NCBI RefSeq assembly: GCF_020176795.1
Contig: NZ_JAIUKE010000093.1
Span: 1 to 33,763 of the forward strand
DNA: 33,763 bases
Source of the DNA: Streptomyces sp. 8L
GTDB taxonomy: Bacteria; Actinomycetota; Actinomycetes; Streptomycetales; Streptomycetaceae
Direction: 5' to 3'
In this document: positions 15,918 to 24,760 of the stretch, in pieces
How positions within the stretch are numbered: position 1 is the first letter of the stretch
Layout of the letters: each line of letters starts with the position of its first letter
Program-made: the position numbers and the translations under genes
Notes under the pieces: generated by a model
Seen by the model: the letters and a program-made list of their open reading frames with translations, nothing else
Told to the model about the DNA's origin: nothing
Database searches by the model: none

Positions 15918-17531
15918 TCACCTGCCTGATTCTTGGTCGTACGTCGCGGTGAAATCTGTTGTGAGTGTGACGGGCGCCGCTGTTCCCGGCGCCGTCGGAA
16001 CGCCTCCCGTACTCACGGGCGGAGCGGGTGCCGGCCGGGCGCCGGGAGACATCGATTCGGTGATCTGCTCGATGGTCTTTCCCCGTGTTTCGAAGGTCGC
16101 GAGGAAACCGGAGGTGCCGGCGAGGATCGAGATCACGGCGAACAGGACGAAGAAGATGTAGCTGGAGGAGTGCAGGGCGAGCACCCAGCCGATCACGGTG
16201 GGAATGACGAGTCCGCCCACCTTCTGCCAGGCGGCGGCCCAGCCGAGCCCTGTCGCCCTGTTGAACGTCGGATAGATCTCGCTGGCGTAGACGAAAAGCG
16301 TGCTGCCGGCGAATCCGCTGCCGAAGAATGTGGCGACGCAGCCGAGGAGCACCACGGAGTAGGTCGTGTCCGCGGTTCCCCACCACAGACAGAACACACC
16401 GCTCAGCAGAAAGGAGAATCCGATGGTGGACCTGCGGCCGATCCTCTTCACCGTGTATCCGGCGATGATGGCGCCCAGCACGCCCGCGGCGGTGATGACG
16501 GCCGTGTAGCTCAGGCTGCCGAGCAGACCGATCCCCTTCTTCTCCAGAACGGAGGGCAGCCAGGTGGAGAGGCCGTAGAGAAAAGCGCCCGCGCACAGCT
16601 CCATGAACCAGAGCGAGACCGTGTACCGCAGATATGTGCCCGAGACGAGTTGCCGAACGGACCCCGCGGAGAAAGAGCGGGAGCGGCTCCCGGCGGGCGG
16701 GCCCCCGGTGCCCGCGCCCGGCTGCGCCCCGGCCCGCGCCGCCGGTCGAGGGGCGGGCTCCTGTGGTGTGTCCACGTCCGCGGGCCGGCCGGGGAGCGGA
16801 GACGAGGCGGCGCCCGCCGGCCGCGGCACGGTGGAGAGGACCGCGGTCCCCGTCAGTGAGGTGACGATGCGGCGCGCGTCGTCGTACCGCCTCCTGCGCA
16901 GCAGATAGCGCACGGACTCCGGCAGGAACAGCGCCACGGCGACGCTCACCAGAACCGGCACGACGCCGATCACGAACATCGCGCGCCAGCCGAGGGAAGG
17001 CACCACGGCCGCCCCGACCAGCGCGGCGACCGGCAGGCCGATCAGCCAGGCGCCGGTGGCCATGGTGACCAGCGGAGCCCTGTGCCGCGACGGTACGAAC
17101 TCGGTGATGTAGGGCAGGACGACGGCGATCTCCGCGCCCAGCCCGATGCCCTGGAGGAAGCGCGCCGTCATCAGCGACGGATAGTTCCACGACAGCGCCG
17201 CGAGCACCGAGAAGCCCGCGAAGACGAGCAGGCACGCGGCGAGCGGGAACTTGCGCCCCAGCCGGTCCGAGACCATCCCGGCGATCGCCGCGCCCACCAG
17301 CATGCCGAGGAAGAGTGCCGAGCTGAGGTAGCCGGCCTCGCCGCTGGTGAGGTGGAAGGCCGGTATCACGGTGGGCAGGACGACACCCGTCGTGTTGATG
17401 ACGAACCCGTCCAGGAAGTGCCCGGCGAGTACCGTGCCGTACAGCACGCCGTGTCTCCGGGTGAATGGTGCGTTGTCAAGCGTGTTCAACAGTTCCGAGG
17501 ACCTGTTGGCGGTCTCGCGTTCATCTCTCAC
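15918..17531 (-). CDS. MFS transporter (12-TM)
   Basis: A membrane protein of about 537 residues. It has two sets of six predicted transmembrane helices, an MFS loop signature after TM2 (GMVSDRLGRKFPLA), an arginine-containing TM4 (ARFLQGIGLGAEIAVVLPY) and a second loop motif VKRIGRRSTIG after TM8. The arrangement fits sugar/aromatic-acid type proton symporters, but efflux is possible. Unusually, the central loop between TM6 and TM7 (about residues 225-300) is long and rich in Pro, Ala, Gly and Ser. The ribosome binding site AAGGAGG lies at 17543-17549 and overlaps a GTG at 17543, so the next GTG at 17531 is taken as start; four residues are at stake. It follows the MarR gene by about 30 bases and probably carries the pathway's substrate or product. 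Confidence 0.85.
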   Translation of the reverse strand: MRDERETANRSSELLNTLDNAPFTRRHGVLYGTVLAGHFLDGFVINTTGVVLPTVIPAFHLTSGEAGYLSSALFLGMLVGAAIAGMVSDRLGRKFPLAACLLVFAGFSVLAALSWNYPSLMTARFLQGIGLGAEIAVVLPYITEFVPSRHRAPLVTMATGAWLIGLPVAALVGAAVVPSLGWRAMFVIGVVPVLVSVAVALFLPESVRYLLRRRRYDDARRIVTSLTGTAVLSTVPRPAGAASSPLPGRPADVDTPQEPAPRPAARAGAQPGAGTGGPPAGSRSRSFSAGSVRQLVSGTYLRYTVSLWFMELCAGAFLYGLSTWLPSVLEKKGIGLLGSLSYTAVITAAGVLGAIIAGYTVKRIGRRSTIGFSFLLSGVFCLWWGTADTTYSVVLLGCVATFFGSGFAGSTLFVYASEIYPTFNRATGLGWAAAWQKVGGLVIPTVIGWVLALHSSSYIFFVLFAVISILAGTSGFLATFETRGKTIEQITESMSPGARPAPAPPVSTGGVPTAPGTAAPVTLTTDFTATYDQESGR

Positions 17532-17564
17532 GAACGATGCCACCTCCTTGTGGCCGGCTCACCG

Positions 17565-18038
17565 CTATCGGTCGTCCAGATCCCCCTGGACGTCCATGTA
17601 CACCTGCTGGAGCGCCGGCAGGACCTGGTCCTGGAGCTCCTGCGGCATATTCGTGGTCAGTTCCGAAGTGAACTTTCCCAGCGCCCTGTTGCCTGCTTCG
17701 AGAGCCGCGCTTCCCGCCACCGTCAGTGTGAGCCGCATGGTGCGGCGGCTCGTTTCCGACGCTGTCCGCGACAGCAGTCCCTGTGTCACGAGTTTGTCGA
17801 CGCTCTCCGACATGGTGGAGAGATTGCGCCGCGCCAGCTTCGACAGGGCGGTCAATGACGTGTGCCCGCTGTCGACCCTGGAGAGAATGCGGTACTGACG
17901 GATCGTCAGCGACTGCGGAAGGCCCGCCAGAATCTCCGTCTGCAATCGCGTCAGGCGGCCGCCCAGCGCGAGCAGTACCTCTCCCAGGGTTTCGCCGGTA
18001 TCCGGTGAACCGGCCGGGGGAACGCTCTTGCCAGTCAC
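17565..18038 (-). CDS. MarR-family transcriptional regulator
   Basis: A 157-residue MarR protein: a winged helix-turn-helix at about residues 60-100 (TSLTALSKLARRNLSTMSES, VDKLVTQGLLSR), a wing with SETSRRTMRLTLT, and helices at both ends for dimerisation. The GTG start at 18038 has a strong GGAGG five bases upstream. It is the first gene of the long minus-strand operon, so it probably represses its own transcript and is released by a pathway metabolite, often an aromatic or other small acid in this family. Confidence 0.9.
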   Translation of the reverse strand: MTGKSVPPAGSPDTGETLGEVLLALGGRLTRLQTEILAGLPQSLTIRQYRILSRVDSGHTSLTALSKLARRNLSTMSESVDKLVTQGLLSRTASETSRRTMRLTLTVAGSAALEAGNRALGKFTSELTTNMPQELQDQVLPALQQVYMDVQGDLDDR

Positions 18039-18219
18039 TTAGGCCTCCATACTGTCCGGTGCCCGAAGTATCTACGTGCTGGAAGGTACGCCGGGCGCGG
18101 AAGGCGGTGCAAGGGGCTGTGCGCAAGAAACTTCGGTGCCCGGACTGTCGGCGTCCTGGATGTGCCCGCGTTCGGTCGCGCCCGTTGACCGGACCGTCCA
18201 CGCGGCCCACGATGAGCGA
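18039..18219. promoter_or_regulatory. Divergent promoter region between the MarR and IclR genes
   Basis: This 181-base stretch separates two outward-facing regulator genes and must hold the promoters of both. The ribosome binding site of the MarR gene (CCTCC on the plus strand, 18044-18048) is clear. A weak inverted repeat ATACT...AGTAT (18049-18053 and 18067-18071) sits just upstream of it and could be a MarR operator half-site pair. No consensus -10/-35 pair stands out. Confidence 0.45.
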
Positions 18220-19092
18220 ATGGAAGACCGGCGAATGGGCAGGGGAGACGGCAGCCGCGTGGGAGGCGCCGCGAGGCCCACGGGCCGCGGGAACCGGGCC
18301 CCGGACGGCCGTCGGAAGACCCCGGCGGGCGGTGCCTCGGTCACCAGCAGGGCGCTCAGTGTGCTTGCCGCTTTCTCGCCCTCCGCACCCGTCCTCAAAC
18401 TCACCGACATCGCCTGCCACGCCGGTCTCCCGCTCACCACGGCCCACCGCCTGGTGAGCGAGTTGCGCGACTGGGGCGCGCTGGAGCGCGATCCGGACGG
18501 CGGCTACCGCATCGGGCTGCGGCTCTGGGAGATCGCGGCGCTCGCACCGCGCGCCCTCGGCCTGCGCGAACTCGCCCTGCCCTACCTGTCGGACCTCGGC
18601 GTGGTGACCCGCGAGAACGTTCAGCTCGCGGTGCGCGAGCAGTTGTCCCTCGTCTTCGTGGAACGCCTCGCGGGGCAGAACTCCGTGCACGTGCTGACCC
18701 GCGTCGGGGGGCGCTTCGCGCTGCCTCCGACCGGTGTGGGCCGCGTCCTGCTGGCCCACGCCCCCGCCGACGTCCAGGAGGAGGTTCTCGCACGCCCCCA
18801 GTCCCGCTTCACGGAACACACCGTGTGCGACCCGGCGGAGCTGCGCCGGTGTCTGGCGGAGGTACGCCGGACGGGGGTCGCCGTGTGCGCGCGCCAGGTC
18901 ACGCTGGACGGTCTTTCGGTCGCCGCGCCGGTACGCGGCCCCGGCGGCGACGTGGTCGCCGCGGTGTCGGTGGTCGCCCACATCGACACCGTACGGGCGC
19001 ACACACTGGTCCCACTGGTCCAGGTCGCCGCGCGCGGCATCTCCCGGGCTCTCGGCGCGCCGCCCGGGCCCCCTGTCGTCGTGCGTGCATGA
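18220..19092 (+). CDS. IclR-family transcriptional regulator
   Basis: About 290 residues from the ATG at 18220; the ATG at 18235 is equally possible, and longer starts at 18076 enter the MarR promoter. An N-terminal winged HTH (ALSVLAAFSPSAPVLKLTDI, GLPLTTAHRLVSELRDWG, GGYRIGLRLWEIA) is followed by the IclR effector-binding domain (ENVQLAVREQLSLVFVERL, GGRFALPPTGVGRVLLAH, VCARQVTLDGLSVAAPV, DVVAAVSVVAHIDTV). IclR proteins commonly control aromatic-acid and related catabolic operons as activators or repressors. It lies between the MarR operon and the convergent Rieske operon, and could control either. Confidence 0.88.
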   Translation: MEDRRMGRGDGSRVGGAARPTGRGNRAPDGRRKTPAGGASVTSRALSVLAAFSPSAPVLKLTDIACHAGLPLTTAHRLVSELRDWGALERDPDGGYRIGLRLWEIAALAPRALGLRELALPYLSDLGVVTRENVQLAVREQLSLVFVERLAGQNSVHVLTRVGGRFALPPTGVGRVLLAHAPADVQEEVLARPQSRFTEHTVCDPAELRRCLAEVRRTGVAVCARQVTLDGLSVAAPVRGPGGDVVAAVSVVAHIDTVRAHTLVPLVQVAARGISRALGAPPGPPVVVRA

Positions 19093-19134
19093 CGCGCGCC
19101 ACGGGACGTGAGGCGCCGCGCCGCGCGGGAGGCT

Positions 19135-20094
19135 TCACAGGTCGAGCACCAGGCGCCCGCCGGGACGACAGCGGGACACGCAGATGAACATGACGTCGCC
19201 CGCCGCGCGTTCCTCCGCCGTCAGCAGGGAGTCCCGGTGCAGCGGCACTCCCTCCAGCACATCGGTCTCACAGGTGCCGCACGTACCCTCACGGCACGAC
19301 GAGAGCACCTGCACGCCCGCCTCTTCGACCGTCTGGAGGACGGACCGGTCGCCCGGCACCTCAAGTACCCGGCCCGACCTGGCGAGTTCGACCTCGAAGG
19401 GGCCCGAGCACTCGGTCGTTGGCTCCGGCTTCGGCGCGAAGCGCTCGGTGTGCAGGGCTCCATCGGGCCAGCTCGCGCACCGCTGCTCCACGGCGGTGAG
19501 CAGCGGTTCAGGCCCGCAGGCGTACAGCGCCGTGTCCTCGCGCGGTGTGCCGAGGAGGGCCGCCAGGTCGAGCAGCCCCGTCTCGTCCTGCGGGCACAGC
19601 TCCACCTGGCCGGGCCGGTGTGCGGCCAGCTCGTCGGCGAAGGCCATCGAGGCGCGTGTGCGACCGCCGTACACGAGCCGCCAGCGCGCGCCGGCGCGGT
19701 CGACGGCGTCGATCATCGGCCGCAGCGGTGTGATGCCGATGCCACCGGCGACGAAGAGGTACGCGGGCGCCTCGACGAGCGCGAAGTGGTTGCGCGGCCC
19801 GCGTACCCGTACGGTCGCGCCCTCCGCCAGCCGGTCGTGCACGTACCGCGAGCCGCCCCGGCCGTTCGCCTCGCGTGCCACGGCGACCTGGAGCACCGAG
19901 GTGTCGGCCGGGTCGCCGCACAGCGAGTACTGCCGCTCAAGGCCCGGCGCGAGCAGCAGATCCAGGTGGGCCCCAGGGGTCCAGGCGGGCAGCGGCCCGC
20001 CCTCGGGGTGCGCCAGGGTCAGTCGTACGACGCCCTCGGCGAGTGTGTCGCGCCGCACCAGGACGAGGTCCGACTCGGCCTCCCGCCCGCTCAT
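19135..20094 (-). CDS. VanB-like Rieske-oxygenase reductase (FMN/NAD/[2Fe-2S])
   Basis: A 319-residue phthalate-dioxygenase-reductase type protein. In order: an FMN/FAD barrel with ERQYSLCGDP, a nucleotide domain with FVAGGIGITPLRPMI and YACGPEPLL, and a C-terminal plant-type ferredoxin with CREGTCGTCETDVLEG and a final Cys in CVSRC. It passes electrons from NAD(P)H to the partner oxygenase. Its ATG at 20094 overlaps the stop of the 62-residue protein (ATGA). It is convergent with the IclR gene, with a 42-base gap. Confidence 0.9.
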   Translation of the reverse strand: MSGREAESDLVLVRRDTLAEGVVRLTLAHPEGGPLPAWTPGAHLDLLLAPGLERQYSLCGDPADTSVLQVAVAREANGRGGSRYVHDRLAEGATVRVRGPRNHFALVEAPAYLFVAGGIGITPLRPMIDAVDRAGARWRLVYGGRTRASMAFADELAAHRPGQVELCPQDETGLLDLAALLGTPREDTALYACGPEPLLTAVEQRCASWPDGALHTERFAPKPEPTTECSGPFEVELARSGRVLEVPGDRSVLQTVEEAGVQVLSSCREGTCGTCETDVLEGVPLHRDSLLTAEERAAGDVMFICVSRCRPGGRLVLDL

Positions 20095-20279
20095 CGGCCG
20101 CACCCCGCGTCGCCGGAGTGCAGGGGATGGGAGAGCAGCCAGTCCCACACCTCGACCGGGTCCTCGAACACCCGCTCCGCGCCGCAGAAACACACCGCGA
20201 GCAGCCGGTCGGTGCCCGGCACCCAGTGGATACGGAAGACACCGGCCTCCGCGACACGCCCGACCGCCGCGGAGGTCAT
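20091..20279 (-). CDS. Conserved-looking 62-residue protein inside the Rieske operon
   Basis: A small soluble protein, coupled on both sides by ATGA overlaps (20276-20279 and 20091-20094), which strongly supports it as a real gene. Notable features are FRIHWVPGTDRLLAVCFCGA, a CxCG motif that could bind a metal, and a Trp-rich acidic helix VWDWLLSHPLH. There is no signal peptide. Its position between oxygenase and reductase suggests an accessory role such as assembly, electron transfer or stabilisation of the oxygenase. I do not recognise a named family. Confidence 0.75.
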   Translation of the reverse strand: MTSAAVGRVAEAGVFRIHWVPGTDRLLAVCFCGAERVFEDPVEVWDWLLSHPLHSGDAGCGR

Positions 20280-21370
20280 CGCGGGGCCCCGTTCCCGGCC
20301 GCCGCACGGACGCCCTCGCCGTCGGCCGGCGGTTCTCCCTCGGCCCGCAGCCTGGCCAGGATGCGGCGCGCGGCCAGCCCGCCCGTGTCGATGTTGATGC
20401 TCAGCTCCTGGTAGTGGTCGCGCTCGGCGGCCACCGCACGCTCCAGCACGTCGAGCGCGACGACGTCCTGGAGGACGACGGTGCGGTTGTTCTCATGGAG
20501 GAAGGCGCCGACCTCCTCGTCGTCGAGCGCGAAGTCCCGTGCGACCGCCCAGAAGTCGTGCGTGCTGCTCTCGGTCTCCGGCGTGATCGCGTACACGACC
20601 TCCACGTGGAACGCGTCCGGGTCACTGCCGTCCGCGGCCGGCGGCGGACTGCCCGCGGGCGCGATCCTGCTGTGCAGCAGGTACAGGCACGGCGCGTGGT
20701 ACTCGATGTCCTGCCAGCGCGTGATGCGGCCCTCTATGCCGGTGGACCGGGCGTAGAAGGGAGGACAGGCCGCGTCGTCCATGTGCCTGCTGACCCGCAC
20801 GACACCGGCCGTCTCGTCGACCTCGGTGGTGATCGGTGTGTCCGCGACCTCCGGCGTGCCGATGTAGCCGCCGTGCAGATAGGTCTCGTGCGACAGGTCC
20901 AGCAGATTGTCCACGAGCAGCCCGTACCGTGCGGCCAGCGGCTCAAGCCCCCTGACGGTGGCATAGCCGGGGTGGTCGAGCCAGGGCGCCCGCGGAATCA
21001 GCTTCTCGTCGGCCCGTTCGCGATCCCCTATCCACACCCAGACGAAGGAGTCGGACTCGGCGACGGGGTACGAGGCCAGCCGTGCGCTACGGGGCACCCG
21101 GCGCTGTCCCGGCACGGCGACGCACACACCGTCGGCGCCGTAGGTGAAGCCGTGGTAGCCGCACACCAGCCGGTCCCCGTCCAGATGGCTCGGCTGCTGC
21201 GACAGCGGGAAGCGGCGGTGTACACACCGGTCCGACATGGCGGTCACCGCACCGTCCTCGGTGCGCCACAGCAGGACCGGCTCGCCGCAGACCGTGCGCG
21301 AGAACAGCTCGCGCCCCACCTCGGACCCGTACGCCGCGACATACCACTGATTGCGAACGAACGAACTCAT
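20276..21370 (-). CDS. VanA-like Rieske non-heme iron oxygenase, catalytic subunit
   Basis: A 364-residue oxygenase of the vanillate O-demethylase/toluenesulfonate type. The N-terminal Rieske domain has Cys49-x-His51 (CVHRRFPLS) and Cys70-x2-His73 (CGYHGF) for the [2Fe-2S] cluster. The catalytic domain has the mononuclear iron motif NLLDLSHETYLHGG with His161 and His166. The C-terminal region is the VanA_C type (YHAPCLYLL, then HDFWAVARDF). The start ATG at 21370 begins the typical MSSFVRNQWYVAAYG sequence of this group. Members demethylate methoxy-aromatics such as vanillate or hydroxylate other acids; the substrate is not fixed by sequence. It heads the three-gene operon. Confidence 0.88.
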   Translation of the reverse strand: MSSFVRNQWYVAAYGSEVGRELFSRTVCGEPVLLWRTEDGAVTAMSDRCVHRRFPLSQQPSHLDGDRLVCGYHGFTYGADGVCVAVPGQRRVPRSARLASYPVAESDSFVWVWIGDRERADEKLIPRAPWLDHPGYATVRGLEPLAARYGLLVDNLLDLSHETYLHGGYIGTPEVADTPITTEVDETAGVVRVSRHMDDAACPPFYARSTGIEGRITRWQDIEYHAPCLYLLHSRIAPAGSPPPAADGSDPDAFHVEVVYAITPETESSTHDFWAVARDFALDDEEVGAFLHENNRTVVLQDVVALDVLERAVAAERDHYQELSINIDTGGLAARRILARLRAEGEPPADGEGVRAAAGNGAPR

Positions 21371-21786
21371 GGCCGCCCTGCCCTTCTTGTGCCTGCCCGT
21401 GCGGACAGAGTGCGCGCACACCACACCGGGAACCAGGCCGGTTTCCGCCCACCGGAAGCCGATGCGGCCCGCCCCAGTGCTCCCGCTCCCCGCCCGGCGA
21501 CCGCCTGGCGCAGCTCCGGCGAGATCAGGGGGCTGGACAACATGACCAGGAGCAGAGTGACAACTACGCGGCACGCGCCGCCATGTCGCTTGCTGACGGT
21601 CTGTAACACAATGCGGTGAACCCGCGCCGAAACAACTTTGCACAGCCATTGCACAGGGGTAGACGCCCGCTTTACCGCCCTGGTTTCATTTGCTCCGTCC
21701 AAGTTTCCAACGTTGGAAAGCTGGCAGAGGCATGCAACTCTGCCGTTTCTGGACGCCGAGTTCACTTACGGAGAGGTGTATCCGCA
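21371..21786. promoter_or_regulatory. Divergent promoter region between the Rieske operon and the GH2 gene
   Basis: A 416-base gap with no convincing gene. It holds a near-inverted repeat GGAACC-AGGCC-GGTTTCC (21429-21446), a possible operator for the Rieske operon, two copies of TTGCAC 11 bases apart (21638-21643 and 21649-21654) that could include a -35 element, and the palindrome described separately at 21704-21719. The ribosome binding site of the GH2 gene (GGAGAGG) lies just before its GTG. Confidence 0.5.
21704..21719. promoter_or_regulatory. LacI-type operator palindrome upstream of the GH2 gene
   Basis: TTTCCAACGTTGGAAA is a perfect 16-bp palindrome with a central CG, the hallmark of LacI/GalR-family operators. 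It lies 67 bases before the GTG of the GH2 gene. A related palindrome with the same CAACGTTG core precedes the GH130 gene. No LacI gene is present in the window. Confidence 0.7.
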
Positions 21787-24432
<2,646 letters not shown>

Positions 24433-24529
24433 TCCCTTCCCGCAGCCGTGCCGATCCTCCGTAAGGCGAGCACGGCACCCGGGTTCCGTGCCGCCGGCCC
24501 GGTCGCACTCGGGCCGCACTGACGGATGG

Positions 24530-24565
24530 CGGGGGAGCCGCACCGATGCCGGTGGGGTTCCCCCG
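24530..24565. terminator. Hairpin terminator after the GH2 gene
   Basis: The outer stem CGGGGGA / TCCCCCG (24530-24536 and 24559-24565) encloses an inner stem CACCG / CGGTG (24541-24545 and 24550-24554). It lies about 100 bases past the GH2 stop, in the 328-base gap before the GH130 gene. The rest of that gap holds a weaker GCCGTGC/GCACGGC repeat at 24445-24476 and the operator at 24673-24690; no gene was seen. Confidence 0.5.
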
Positions 24566-24672
24566 TTGGCGTACCGTCGCCCGCCGCCCTCTCGGGCGCG
24601 ACGCCGAAGCCAACGAGGGAGCCTGCCCTCCCTCTTGACGGTGGCCGACCGCGGTGGAACCATCGATCTCCG

Positions 24673-24690
24673 TTCGACAACGTTGTCAAA
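24673..24690. promoter_or_regulatory. LacI-type operator palindrome upstream of the GH130 gene
   Basis: The perfect 12-bp palindrome GACAACGTTGTC (24676-24687), flanked by matching TT/AA (TT-n-...-n-AA), is 70 bases before the ATG of the GH130 gene. The central CG and CAACGTTG core match LacI/GalR-family operators in actinomycetes and the site upstream of the GH2 gene. Confidence 0.72.
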
Positions 24691-24760
24691 TGCGCGGCCG
24701 CGGCCAGCGTGATCCGAATCCCCGTGAGACCCGTGGTGTCCAGTGGAGAGGTTTGGGGTA

